Assembly (NCBI GenBank): GCA_002049455.2
Contig: KV918953.1
Span: forward strand, 62,001-126,000
DNA length: 64,000 nucleotides
Direction of reading: 5' to 3'
From: Porphyra umbilicalis
Taxonomy: Eukaryota > Rhodophyta > Bangiophyceae > Bangiales > Bangiaceae
Program-made: the position numbers and the translations under genes
Part shown: piece after piece, positions 20,683 through 31,381 of the stretch
Numbering within the stretch: the stretch's first letter is position 1
Layout: each line of letters starts with the position of its first letter
The notes under the pieces: generated by a model
Told to the model about the DNA's origin: nothing
The model's database searches: none
What the model saw: only the letters and a program-made list of their open reading frames with translations

Positions 20683-23600
20683 TTACAAAGAGATCTGGCC
20701 GCCATACACCCCGCCAGCCCTCAACCCCCATGCCAACCGCCCGCCAGGGAGACAACACACCGACGCTGCATTGGGCGGGCCGGGCAGCCACCGCAGCGTC
20801 AGCTGTCGACAATCGACGAGCGCACAGGCACCCTTCTTGTCGACCAGCACGGCGGCATCCTCAAACGCAGCGGCCGACCCGCCGTCCGCAGCCGCGTCGT
20901 TGACCGGCGCCGCTCCGCCGCTGCCGAGCACCCCACTCGGCCGCCTCGTCCCCATCGGTGGGCGGGGCCTCCACGACGCGCACCGCCGCCAGCTCACAGG
21001 CTCCGTGAACACGCGTAAGCAACTGGCGTGCTGCCAGTCCCACACTTGCACCGTTCCATCGCAAAAAATTGACACCAGATACGGGGCGCACCCGCTTGCG
21101 CCGCCACCCACGGCCGCAACGGAGTCAAAGGCATGCTTTCGTGCGCTGCCCAAGATGCGAGTGGACGCGTGGCCCAGGCTCTTGACGTGTACGACGTGCG
21201 GGCCTCTCGCGAAATCAGGGCCAACAACGGCCGCAAAGCGCACCGGTGAGCCGCTCTTGCCAGCGTCGAGCACTGCCAGCTGCTTCACACTGTCGGGAAA
21301 GTTGATGACGTCGAGACAGGTGCCGCTATCCATGTCCCACACCTTTATCGTCTTGTCAGGCGACGCCGAGAGCAATCGTCCGGCGGCTCGGCCATCAGCG
21401 CCGCTCACCAAAGCCACGTCCACGACAATGGAGGTGTGCCCGCACCACTCTGCCAGGCACGTGCCGGCCATATCCAAGAACAACAGCCTGGAGTACATCG
21501 GCGCCACCACGTGGGTGGGCACGCCACATCCATTGCGGTCAACGAGCGCGATGCAACGGTGCACTTGGTGGCGCCAAGGCATGACCGCCACATGTGACCA
21601 GGTGTCAGTGTCCCATACCTCCACGATGCTTTCTGCCGACACAGACATCAACTGCACCGCAGCACAATCTTGGCCGCCGTCGCCCATCGCCGTCATGGAG
21701 TTGATAGCCTTCGCGTGCGGGGATGACGCCACTCGCGTTGACCGTCCCGCCAGGTTCCACACCCGCACATTGTCGGTGTACGCAAACGATACCACGAGCG
21801 CCGGCTTGCCACAGCTGCGGCCACTGGCCACCTCCAGTCCGCGGACCTGGAGAACATGGCCCTCCAGCACCGAAACGCATGACTTGGCGGCCACGTCCCA
21901 GACCCGCACGGTCTTGTCGTGCGACCCCGACAACACCCGTGGAGAAGCGAACACGTCGTCGTCCACCACTGACAAGCAGCTGATCGAGTTGGTGTGGCCC
22001 TCCAAAAGTGCCACGCACGACCAGTCCTTGATGTCCCAGACTCGCAACGCGTTGCTCTTGACAAAGGGTGCCTCGGACGCCGAGACGATCCAAGTCGGCT
22101 CATTGCACGCACCGCTGCGCACCACAGCTACGTGGTCGACTGACTTCGTGTGAGCCTCCAACACTGCCACACACGACCAGCGCTCAGCCTCACTCCACAC
22201 CCGTAACGTCCCGTCCAAGGATCCCGACACCACATGCGCGGGCGTACCGCTCCCGTCGCCGCCAACCACCACCACAGACAGCACAGCGTGCGCATGGCCC
22301 TGCAGCGCGGCCAGACACTTGCCGTCATTCAGGTCCCACACCCGCAGAGTCTTGTCCTTGGACCCCGAAGCAACGAGTGCCCGACTCCCGCACTGGCCAT
22401 TGTCTTCCAGCGCCAGGCACGTGACCTCCTCGGTGTGACCCTCCAGCACGGCCACGCTCCCCGCCGACCAGCCCTCAGCGTCCCAAACGCGCACCGTCCC
22501 GTCCCGACTACCCGACACAAGACGGGCTGGCGTGTCGCTTCCGCAAGCGTCCACCATCGTCACACAGCACACGGCCTTGGTGTGGCCCTCCAATACAGCC
22601 ACACAGGACCAGTATTCGGTGTCCCACACACGCAGAGCACAGCCTGCACCAGAGATGACGAGTTGAGGAGTGCCGGACGCGCCGCCGCCAACCACCGCCA
22701 AACACCCTACCCCCCCAACGTGGCCCTCCATCGCAGTCACACCCGCTTCACTCTCTTCGTCCCAGACGTTGAGGATGGTGGCCTCCGCATTTGGACCGTT
22801 TGCGGTGACAACAAACAGGCCGCCGCTCTCTTTGAAGCCTGCGCACATACGCTGCACACAATCGGAGACCGGCAGCACGCGTCGCTCCAGAGGCACGAGC
22901 AGGCGGGACGCGCCAAGCAACTCGACAAACGGAGAGACGAGGTAGGCACGCGCCGACTGGCACAGGTACGTGAGGGCCGGCCTGTCCGCCTCCGTGGCGC
23001 CGTCCGCCAACAGGGAACCAAACCTGACAGCCACCTCCCAAGCCGCCTGCTGCAGCTGCGCGCTCAGGGCGCGCCCCGTGGACACCACGGCGCCTTCCAC
23101 CACCGTGGCAACATCGTCCAGCACGGCCACGCCGACTGCGTAGCGGCAGTCGGAACGGTACAACCCGCAGTGGCCGCCCGCCAACTCCACCCGCGAGGCG
23201 ATGAAGCGCATGTCCAACAGCAGCAGGTCGAGCTCGTCAGCGGCGCCCGAGGCCACAAGCTGGTGGGGTAGCGCGCGCTCCACGTACCCGTCCGGGGGTA
23301 TCAACCACAGCGGGCGCAGAGCCACGCGCGTGCGCCCGAGGGAAATTTTCTCACCGGCCGCCGCGATGCCGTTGCGTTCGCAGTAGCGCTCCACCAGCAG
23401 GCTGCAGCACGCCGCGTGTCCCATATAGTCAGTCTCAAAGACGCCCGCCAAAAAGTCGATCACCAGGTCATGGAGGCTGAGGGACAGCGCTTCGCCGGGA
23501 CCTAGGCCACGCAGCGACACCAACGACCGCGCGTGAAAGTCGCGCGCAATCACCGCCACGGCAGCCCTACTCTCCACATTCCACAGCGCCGCCAGCGCGG

Positions 23601-25941
23601 GCCACGGGAGTTGCTCCTTGGAGCGCACGACGCACAGCGCGCGGAAGTTTCGAATGCGCAGAGGCCGGTCGTCATCGTCCTCTCTGAGCGCCGTGTAGCT
23701 GGCGCGCAGGCACTCCGATAGGCAGCCATATTCGAGGTCGACGCCAGACGACTTCGTGAGCAGACTGCCTTGGTGGCTGCCGACCTGGTCGAGGGCGGCG
23801 ACCCACCCGCCCTCGTGAGGGCTCGTTAGTGCATAACCGCGTACGAGTGAGTCGAACACGGCCAAGGCGAGGGGCAGCCCGCCGCACAGCTCCACCGCCC
23901 GCCGTACGCGCTTGACGGTCTTGTCCCTGGCGGGGACGCCGCCACGCTCGGCGTGCGTAAGGAGCACACTCTCCGCGTCGGTGCCGTGCCGCTCGCCGAC
24001 CTCAACACAAATCACAGTGCGACCACGGCCACATCCGTGAATAATGTCCACCCGCCGCGACGACAACAGCAGCGACGAGCGCTCCGAGTGGGCCAACGCA
24101 CGTACAAATGGCACCGCCCGCGGCTCGTGCCATACGTCGTCGAGGACGACGAGACACGCCTTGTCCTTGACGACAGCTCTGAGGCGCTTAATGGCCAACT
24201 CGAGGTCGATGGCCTCCACCAGCTCACCCGACAGGGTGGTTGCCAGGTGGCACAGCTGCGCGCGCACGTCCCCCAACCCGACGTGCCGGGACGACTGCGT
24301 CCAGTGCACACCGTCTGGGAAGCGCAGCTGGCCGTCGATCTCCAAGGAGACCTTGTGCGCCACAAGCAGGCATGTCGTCGTTTTGCCACCGCCGCCCATC
24401 CCGTGAGCGCCCACGACCGCCGCGGCCGTTGCGCCGGACTGCATGACCGCGGCGTACAGCCTCGCAGCGGGCAACGTCGGGTCATGCCAGTCGTTGAAAA
24501 TGTTGTTGTCGTCGGGCAGCTCAGGCAAGCCCTGCCACCCCACCCGCGCCGCCGCAGCGAGCTGCGCCTCTGGGCCGACTGCCGCCAGGATGCAGCGCGT
24601 GTCGACCGCCGTCTGCCGCTGCAGCGCCAGGACCAGCTCGTCCAGCAGCCCGCTCGCATTCCGCCGGCTCTGGGACAGCCGATCGCCCAAGTCGGAACCG
24701 ACATCCACCCCCCGGCACGACGCGCTGCAGGCGAGCCACGCGCGCTGCCGGCGGGACCGAACCAGGTGGTGCAGCTCCCCCGCCGCCGCCTCAACGTCGG
24801 CGAGGAGGCGGCTCAGGAGATGGAGCAGCTCCGCAGCCCCCACGTCAGCGTCATCGCGGACGTCTTTGAGGGCGACGAGCAACCGACGACATACTTTGTG
24901 CAGGTCGTCCACATCCGCCGATGTCTGCGCGGCCGCGTCGAAAACGCCTTGCGCGGCAGCAAAGACGCGCGCCGCAAAACACACCGACTGGAGCGCCACG
25001 CCGACCACAGGGCCGGCCGCGGCAGCGAGGTTGGACGCCTCCTTCTGCGTCACCTCGGTCACAAACTCGGCCACCCCCGCCACGCCCTCCAGCGCGCCGG
25101 TGGCCACCAGGTGGCCCGCGCCGCGGGTGAGCGCGTCCATCACAAGGAGGCGCCTCGCCGCCGCCGGCCCGTCGAGCGCCGGGCTGACCCCACCGCCGCC
25201 ACCGCCGCTGCCGCCCGCCACGCCCACGTGCCGCGTCCAAACCAGCACCAACGGAGCGGCGCGCATCCGCAGCTGTCGATGCCACTCGCGCGCGTCTACC
25301 TCGGACGCCGCACAAAACCGCAGCGGATCTCCCCGGCTTGGGAGATGCACGAGCTCAATCACCCAGCGTCCAGCGACGGCCGGCAGCTCCCCCGCCGGTG
25401 AAGCGCGAAAAACGCGCACCTCCCAGCAGGCAGCACCCGACTCGTCGCGCCGCAGAGGGAAAAAGCAGCACCCCTTCTCGGGCTGATTTACCGGCGGCAT
25501 GTCCCCAGGGACGGGCGGCGTGCACACGGGCTTCGCCGGCGGCCGTGGCTGGTAGTGTAACCCACAGTGCAACCAAATAGACATGGCGGTCACCGTCCTC
25601 TTGTCGGTGAGGCGCGACACGCACGCCATCATCCCAGCCGGCTTGATCTGCTGCAGATGCCCCACGCAGGGGCGCATGAGGGTGGCCCAGGCGGCCGTGT
25701 CCTCACCGGCGGGCAGGCCGTACTTCCTACATTCCGACACGCCGTCGGCCATCGGCACGGACGAGGAGGCCCGTGCGGTTGACACCATTGAGGGCGAGCA
25801 GGCGACAGTGGCGCAAGAGAGGGTTATCGCGATGAAAGAGAGGAGGGTGGGGGACGGAAGATCAAGCAGCAACAGCGACGCACGGTACCGGACAGCGCAA
25901 GGCAACACCAGATGTACCTGGTGCCTCGCGGCCCAATCCAA
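20683..25941 (-). CDS. large STAND NTPase: PH-like, helical, NB-ARC, then about 14 WD40 blades
   Basis: An intact 1,752-codon frame. Residues about 150-225 end like a PH domain (PLRFCAASEVDAREWHRQLR). Residues about 270-450 are a helical, Ala/Leu-rich segment resembling RPW8/HeLo-type signalling bundles. NB-ARC follows: P-loop GMGGGGKTTT (about 515), LVVLDDVW (kinase 2), SLLLSSRR (RNBS-B) and CGGLPLAL (about 690). A helical region then leads to WD40 repeats from about 1,045 to the end. I count some 14 blades closing in VWD-like strands (LRVWDTEYW, VRVWDAEG, IKVWDMDSG), enough for two seven-bladed propellers as in APAF1. Such proteins sense a ligand with the propellers and assemble through the ATPase. 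An in-frame ATG at 25584 (residue 120) may be the real start, as the first 119 residues look unremarkable. No introns are needed. It is the only large gene here with no damage. Confidence 0.85.
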   Translation of the reverse strand: MDWAARHQVHLVLPCAVRYRASLLLLDLPSPTLLSFIAITLSCATVACSPSMVSTARASSSVPMADGVSECRKYGLPAGEDTAAWATLMRPCVGHLQQIKPAGMMACVSRLTDKRTVTAMSIWLHCGLHYQPRPPAKPVCTPPVPGDMPPVNQPEKGCCFFPLRRDESGAACWEVRVFRASPAGELPAVAGRWVIELVHLPSRGDPLRFCAASEVDAREWHRQLRMRAAPLVLVWTRHVGVAGGSGGGGGGVSPALDGPAAARRLLVMDALTRGAGHLVATGALEGVAGVAEFVTEVTQKEASNLAAAAGPVVGVALQSVCFAARVFAAAQGVFDAAAQTSADVDDLHKVCRRLLVALKDVRDDADVGAAELLHLLSRLLADVEAAAGELHHLVRSRRQRAWLACSASCRGVDVGSDLGDRLSQSRRNASGLLDELVLALQRQTAVDTRCILAAVGPEAQLAAAARVGWQGLPELPDDNNIFNDWHDPTLPAARLYAAVMQSGATAAAVVGAHGMGGGGKTTTCLLVAHKVSLEIDGQLRFPDGVHWTQSSRHVGLGDVRAQLCHLATTLSGELVEAIDLELAIKRLRAVVKDKACLVVLDDVWHEPRAVPFVRALAHSERSSLLLSSRRVDIIHGCGRGRTVICVEVGERHGTDAESVLLTHAERGGVPARDKTVKRVRRAVELCGGLPLALAVFDSLVRGYALTSPHEGGWVAALDQVGSHQGSLLTKSSGVDLEYGCLSECLRASYTALREDDDDRPLRIRNFRALCVVRSKEQLPWPALAALWNVESRAAVAVIARDFHARSLVSLRGLGPGEALSLSLHDLVIDFLAGVFETDYMGHAACCSLLVERYCERNGIAAAGEKISLGRTRVALRPLWLIPPDGYVERALPHQLVASGAADELDLLLLDMRFIASRVELAGGHCGLYRSDCRYAVGVAVLDDVATVVEGAVVSTGRALSAQLQQAAWEVAVRFGSLLADGATEADRPALTYLCQSARAYLVSPFVELLGASRLLVPLERRVLPVSDCVQRMCAGFKESGGLFVVTANGPNAEATILNVWDEESEAGVTAMEGHVGGVGCLAVVGGGASGTPQLVISGAGCALRVWDTEYWSCVAVLEGHTKAVCCVTMVDACGSDTPARLVSGSRDGTVRVWDAEGWSAGSVAVLEGHTEEVTCLALEDNGQCGSRALVASGSKDKTLRVWDLNDGKCLAALQGHAHAVLSVVVVGGDGSGTPAHVVSGSLDGTLRVWSEAERWSCVAVLEAHTKSVDHVAVVRSGACNEPTWIVSASEAPFVKSNALRVWDIKDWSCVALLEGHTNSISCLSVVDDDVFASPRVLSGSHDKTVRVWDVAAKSCVSVLEGHVLQVRGLEVASGRSCGKPALVVSFAYTDNVRVWNLAGRSTRVASSPHAKAINSMTAMGDGGQDCAAVQLMSVSAESIVEVWDTDTWSHVAVMPWRHQVHRCIALVDRNGCGVPTHVVAPMYSRLLFLDMAGTCLAEWCGHTSIVVDVALVSGADGRAAGRLLSASPDKTIKVWDMDSGTCLDVINFPDSVKQLAVLDAGKSGSPVRFAAVVGPDFARGPHVVHVKSLGHASTRILGSARKHAFDSVAAVGGGASGCAPYLVSIFCDGTVQVWDWQHASCLRVFTEPVSWRRCASWRPRPPMGTRRPSGVLGSGGAAPVNDAAADGGSAAAFEDAAVLVDKKGACALVDCRQLTLRWLPGPPNAASVCCLPGGRLAWGLRAGGVYGGQISL

Positions 25942-26932
25942 GGGATGGGTGTCGTTAGTCCAGACTCGACTTCACTGCACTGTGCGGTCAAACCCAGGTT
26001 CCCTCAGTGGCAAAACAATGGACCCGGCGAGGGCATTTTTGTGCTTGAGATTCCCATTCTTGTGCTGCGCAACTTCGGAGTGCAGCACACAGATATTGTG
26101 AACATCGAGCGGCGACGAGGAAGAAACTGCTGCGTGGACGGGCTTGGAATGTAGCACCCAATCGACGTAACCTGGACGTGACTGATTCAGTAGACGATCG
26201 AGGTGCAGCACATCGCTGTGCAACACGTTTGGAGCCGGCTTGCACGACAGAAACGGGCTTTTGTGCACCACGCACCTTAGATGTGCCGCATAAATCGAGC
26301 TCGGGAGGGCTCGCGGCACCAATTGTTGGGCTACAATGCAGTCAAGAAGTGCTGCAGAAAAGCTGGTTTGGGGCGCGATGTCGCTCACTTTTCGCCGTCC
26401 AGGGAACCCTGCGCAAACCCCACTGTGCTGTATGGCAAGTAGGGTCGGGTGTAACTGGCTCAGGTCACGCAACTTGTTCAACCAGTTGCGGCCCCAGCTA
26501 CAGTAGTGTCTGGTTGCTGAACTTATTATAATCCAGCCGAGCAACTCGGCTGTCCTGATCAGGATGGTCAAAACCAGTGAGTACAGCCGTTCCCCAAGAA
26601 TCCCGCACTCCGACAGTTGCAAAAGAGTTCTAAATCGGCCTCTACGACCCCGCAGAGGCCGATTTGGAACTCTTTTGCAACAGGTGGAGTGCGGGATTTT
26701 TGGGAGAACGGCTGTACGCGACGCTCTTCACGGGTGCGGCAAGATTTTCCAAGCGGGTCTCTCCACGCACAGAACCGTCAAACGTGGCACTTCGCCGAAT
26801 ATGTGAGCGTCCTGCCGAGGTAAATAGAATGGCAGATTCCGATCAGATCAACATTGATTAAAACGGCGCGGACCGCAACGAACAGCGTGGGAGCACGCCA
26901 CGCCAGATCGTTCTGTGCGCGGCATTGTGTCA
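25942..26932. other. spacer upstream of the NB-ARC gene
   Basis: Ordinary composition. A 216-codon minus frame (25972-26622) is open but has no motif I recognise. A small hairpin (AGCCGAG/CTCGGCT, 26534-26550) and the long palindrome at 26581-26717 lie here. The NB-ARC gene's promoter should be within the first few hundred bases. Confidence 0.3.
26581..26717. repeat. 137-bp near-perfect palindrome
   Basis: Arms start GTACAGCCGTTCCCCAAGAA on one side and end with its complement TTTTTGGGAGAACGGCTGTAC-like on the other. They contain CCCGCACTCC, TTGCAAAAGAGTTC and TCGGCCTCT, with small unpaired bulges and a 10-base loop around 26648. It folds into one long hairpin in either strand. Confidence 0.85.
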
Positions 26933-27400
26933 GGCGCAGCACGGCCGGGTGACAGCAGCGGCTGCAGCGGGCCCACCGTCTGTCCGTCCGTGCTGGTCGA
27001 AGACGTGAAGCTTGCCCTGCCGGATGAAAATCGCCACACACACCCTGCCGACGAGCTTATAAAAGTTGTAACTACAAAATGCTGAAAAAGAACTTCGCCT
27101 GCTGTCAAATTAAGTCTGTCCCAGTCTTCCCCGATGTCTTGGATGCACCTTTCCGCACCGGAACTATTCGTCACCATTTTCGAACTCATCAAAAATATTA
27201 TATCTATACTGAAAACCCATTGAGATGAACTTTGATAAAAAGCAGTGCTAGGAATAAATGGGGGCTACTAATATTTTGACGTTTATTCCGACCACGTGTG
27301 GCCCCTTTGTGAGCCATTCGAGGCCCTATTCAAAGCTTTTCTGGGTCTTATTCAAACATGTTTCCGCATCCCCAACACATGAAGAGGGGGCCGCGGAAGG
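26933..27400 (+). repeat. direct repeat, copy 1 (about 470 bp)
   Basis: Matches 28817-29298 almost base for base, starting CATTGTGTCAGGCGCAGC and ending GCGGAAGGC. A minus frame stays open in both copies, but its base differences all change amino acids, so it does not look coding. Immediately after this copy, CCCCAACACATG and CATGTGTTGGG (27376-27422) form an imperfect fold-back. Confidence 0.88.
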
Positions 27401-28816
27401 CCAGCGTCCCATGTGTTGGGAAGATAACTGGTGCTACCAGCCAATGGGAGCGTCCCCTTATCTCTATTAGTGCCAGTCAATAAAAACGGTTCGTTTCATG
27501 CGCATCGGTGTTTGATTGGACCGCATGACATCGGACCAGAGCCGCACATGAAAAACACGTATGCGAGACGTAGCCCCCATTGAGCATGAGTTTAATCACT
27601 ATTGGCTTCCAAATTGAACCACAACCACTCATAATATGGTTCGTTGGGCAGATCTCACCCGAAGGAAACTGGCGTCCGTGAGAATGGCTCGGCTGGACGA
27701 ACGTGCAGCGCGAAGGAACGTCTCAGTGCACGTCTACCGGTGCCCCAAATCGCCAGATTACTGTTCTTGACACTGGTACAAGTTCTCAGCAACACCGTCG
27801 TGTGTGGGAAGTCCACAGTGTTTACGAATGAAATCGGGTTCCTGGGGATGCTCCGGAACCGCCTATAGCGCAGTTCACGCGTTTTTTATAAAACACACAA
27901 AGAGTTCTTGAGCAGTCTGAGTCAAACCACTAAACTCATGAGCTCATCGGCTGTCCCACGACGCTTTGTGCACGTCAAACGGAGCACTCCTGGACCAGAA
28001 AAGCCCATTTTTTACCCCGGGAAAAAGCAGCGAAAAGTACATTGCTGGATCGCTGCAATTCGGCGTTCACAAAGTCCTTGGGGAGTGATTCCGAGCGGAG
28101 CGTCTTTCTCCCCGGTCACCACCAGGATCGCGGACAAGAGGTCACCCCAAGGCATCCCGGAGCCCCGTAGTGGCCGTGTGGGTCGGTTTCTCGGGCAAGG
28201 TCGACAAAGAGGTGTGATCAGCACATCTGCAGATGCCTCAGGCTATAGAGCATCTCAGTTGAGATGCTCCATAGCCCGAGGTTCGCGGTCGCGTTGTTCT
28301 TTGCGGGTTTTTTAGGGCTATTCATCGCCCCCCGCACCCCCGGCCTTGAAGCCATCACAGCGCAAGTCTGTACCAGTGCCGTAGGTACCGGCACAGCCTT
28401 ACACATCATATTTTATCCAGCTGATAGACCCTGCACCCCCTGCAGCCATCCCCTCCCCTCCCATCCGCCCCCCTTTCTTCCCCACGCGTTCACCCTCCGT
28501 TCCATCGGCTGTCCTCGGCCTGCAGTCTTCCCCCCCCCCCTCCCTCCTGCTCTGTCCTGGCCCCCTGCTCAAATGCTGGTTTTCAGCAACCCTCTGTGTC
28601 TCCTGGCGCTACCAGAGGTTCTCCAACAACTCATGTGCCCCTCCTCTGCGAAGCGTCCTGTGCTACAAAGGCTCCTTGCGCGGTCCACAAGCACCTTCGT
28701 GTGGTGGAAGGCGACACCAGGATGAAAGTAGGGGCTCCCAGATGGCCAAACACTCCGTTCTCAAATAAGCATAATTGCTGTAATGTGCGATTCCGACCCG
28801 TTCTTGTATAAGAAAT
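27401..28816. other. 1.4-kb unique interval between the direct repeats
   Basis: No gene recognised. It contains the palindrome at 28236-28281 and a pyrimidine-rich stretch at 28410-28570. Its position between direct repeats is what a non-autonomous LTR element (TRIM/LARD type) would show, but the repeats lack TG...CA ends and I see no primer-binding site. Confidence 0.35.
28236..28281. repeat. 46-bp palindrome
   Basis: CCTCAGGCTATAGAGCATCT faces AGATGCTCCATAGCCCGAGG, with only two mismatched positions near the outer end and almost no loop. Confidence 0.8.
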
Positions 28817-29298
28817 CATTGTGTCAGGCGCAGCACGGCCGGGTGACAGCAGCGGCTGCAGCGGGCCCACTGTCTGTCCGTCCGTGCTGGTCGAAGACGT
28901 GAAGCTTGCCCTGCTGGATGAAAATCGCCACACACACCCTGCCGACGAGCTTATAAAAGTTGTAACTACAAAATGCTGAAAAAGAACTTCGCCTGCTGTC
29001 AAATCAAGTTTGTCCCTGTCTTCCCCGATGTCTTGGATGCACCTTTCCGCACCGGAACTATTCGTCGCCATTTTCGAACTCATCAAAAATATTATATCTA
29101 TACTGAAAACCCATTGAGATGAACTTTGATAAAAAGCAGTGCTAGGAATAAATGGGGGCTACTAATATTTTGACGTTTATTCCGACCACGTGTGGCCCCT
29201 TTGTGGGCCATTCGAGGCCCTATTCAAAGCTTTTCTGGGTCTTATTCGAACATGTTTCCGAATCCCGAACACATGGGGAGGGGGCCCGCGGAAGGCGC
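28817..29298 (+). repeat. direct repeat, copy 2 (about 480 bp)
   Basis: Second copy of 26933-27400, in the same orientation, with scattered substitutions. Sequence to either side differs from that around copy 1. Confidence 0.88.
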
Positions 29299-31084
29299 AA
29301 CAGAGGAAGCAGGCCAGATGAGAAAAACACAAACGATCCCACGGCGGTACGCCACGGCCAGCCCAACGCGGAGAATCCCGCCCCCCAGAAGCTTCAAGCG
29401 ACCCCCCTCGGCGCTGCCGCCCCCGTCGCCTGCGCCCGCACCGCCAGCCTCGCGAGGTGGCGGATCCGCGACAAGCTCCACTGCGGTCTTGGCGTCCCCC
29501 CAACGCCGCGGACCCCCTCCCCTGCGACGCCTGCGGCGGATGGACGGGCGCATCGGGTAACAGCGGTCGATTAGCACCTGTCGCCACACCGCTTAATACC
29601 CCCCTCGGGGAGGGGCGGTCGACTCCTCGAGGGACCCCCGCCCGTCCGACACGCCCACCGCAGGCCCGCCGCAGTAGTCTCCCGCCGACCGCTAGCCGCA
29701 GGCGGCGGCAGCAAACAGCTGCCGGTGAGCAGGCCGACGTGGTGGCCGACGCGGTCGCCGGCCGCCCGCCGCCCGCGACCGCCGGCCTTGCGTCCAAGGC
29801 GTGCGCTGCAGCTCCACCTGCGCGCCCGCCGCCGCGCAGTAGGCGGCCGACTGGTTGGTTGCGACGGGTATCGACGCCACCCGCACGGGCTGCGCGGTCC
29901 GCCGACCACCCCTGCGGCGGTACGGTGGTACCTGCCGAGCCGCCTCTTTCCAAGCGAATCGGCTCGCACCGACGGCCTCGGGCGTACCGGCTTGTCGGGT
30001 GGCAGCGGCGCCGCGGGCTCTCCCAGACGATACGTGCGGGTATACCGCGCCGCATCGCCCTCTGCCACGGAGGTCGTCATGGGGGCGCCGCCGCGTCGCG
30101 ACGGCCAGAGCGGCAACGGCGGCGGCGGCCGTGGCGGCGCGTGGCGTGGCGGCGGCAGCGCGGCGGGGGCGGCCTCTGCCTGCCGCGCTCCGGTGCCGCA
30201 GCGCCGCCGCGACGCTGCCGCCGCGGCCGCGGCGTGCCGACCGCCTGTATGGGCGCCGCCGCTGCGGAAATCGGTGAAGGAGCCTGTTGGAACAGAGGTG
30301 GAGGGACTTCGGGCACGGGCGGAGGTGGACGGGGAATCCCCCCAGCATTGGGGGGGGAAGGGGGGGAGGGACTACCGGGGTCAAGCCCGGTGGGTCTGCG
30401 ATTGACGACTTCCCGGGATTGATCGTGTTGATTTGGGGCCGGCGAGTTAGCGTGGTGGAATTTGGCTTCCACCGCGCACGCCGACGGGGCGGGCGAGCGG
30501 CAACCGGGCGTTGGAGGAGGGGAGCCGCTGGAGCCAGGCGACTGGCAGGGATATCTGGGGGACAGCGGCAACGTCAGTGGCGGTGCGCTGCGGCTGGGTG
30601 GAGGGGGGCCGCTCGGCGCGGGGGGAGGGCGCAGGCGGTTGGTGGAAGGGGTGACCCCCCGGAGTGGTCGCGGTGGTGACCCGTCGTGCCGAGGGACGGC
30701 GCCGCACTACCGAACGGGCGCCCACCGGACGGGCGCCCGGGGAGGGGGGGACGGGTGAATCGGAGCCGGGCGGCGACGCGCCGACGGCAGGTGGGGACTG
30801 TGTGCTGGGAGGAGGAGGGGTAGGGCGCGGCGCTGAGTCGACCGCGCCTCCTCATCCCCTCCGACTGTATGCCCGCGGGGGGTGGGGTGGTGAGCGGGGA
30901 CTGCTTTGCTTGGTGTGGGGAGAGGTTTGAGAGGACCGCGTGGCCCCGTTATAGTCGTGGGGGGAACGGGCGGGAGAGGCCAGGGGGAGAAAACAGGCAT
31001 CCTTTGTTCTCACCGTCGTCGCAACCAAGGTGTGTGTGCAGCGTGTCGGGGTTGCGGCGGACCCCCTCGTTTGGTGTCTCAACA
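29299..31084. other. GC-rich interval ending in the probable 5' LTR edge of copia element 2
   Basis: Both strands are open in several frames between 29.45 and 30.42 kb (up to 321 codons) with Arg/Pro/Ala/Gly-rich translations. I recognise no domain. The last bases TGTCTCAACA (31075-31084) end in CA directly against the primer-binding site, so a 5' LTR must end here. I could not find its start or a matching copy after the element. Confidence 0.35.
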
Positions 31085-31098
31085 GGTTATGGGCCCAG
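31085..31098 (+). promoter_or_regulatory. primer-binding site of copia element 2
   Basis: GGTTATGGGCCCAG, identical to the site of element 1 and complementary to the initiator tRNA-Met anticodon arm. It lies immediately after a CA end. A duplicated block of about 115-125 bp (31138-31210 and about 31262-31345, sharing CGACGCAAGGCCGGCTGC) fills the leader between it and the ATG at 31382. Confidence 0.75.
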
Positions 31099-31381
31099 CG
31101 TCCCTGCGGGCGCTCTTTGTGCAAGACGTGGCGGGGCAGCCTGCCGCGGGCATGCGTGGGCACGTAGGCGGCTGCTGAGGCGGCTGCTGGACTAGACTTC
31201 GACGCAAGGCCGGCTGCGTGTGCGGCTGGGGACGGTCGTTGGCGGCAGGGGGGGGGGGGCGACCCCATCTGCGGGCGTGCGCAAGCACGTGAGTGGCTGC
31301 TGGGGCGGCCGCTGAACAAGGTGTCGACGCAAGGCCGGCTGCCGGGGCGGTTTCGGACAGGCGTGCAAGTACGCGTGCGAG

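Noticed and set aside
26848..29086. Minus-strand frame shared by both direct repeats as a conserved gene
   Set aside because: The differences between copies are all amino-acid changing in the shared part, and the frame's ends differ.
26933..29298. LTR retrotransposon
   Set aside because: Direct repeats lack TG...CA ends, and no primer-binding site, polypurine tract or target duplication is visible.
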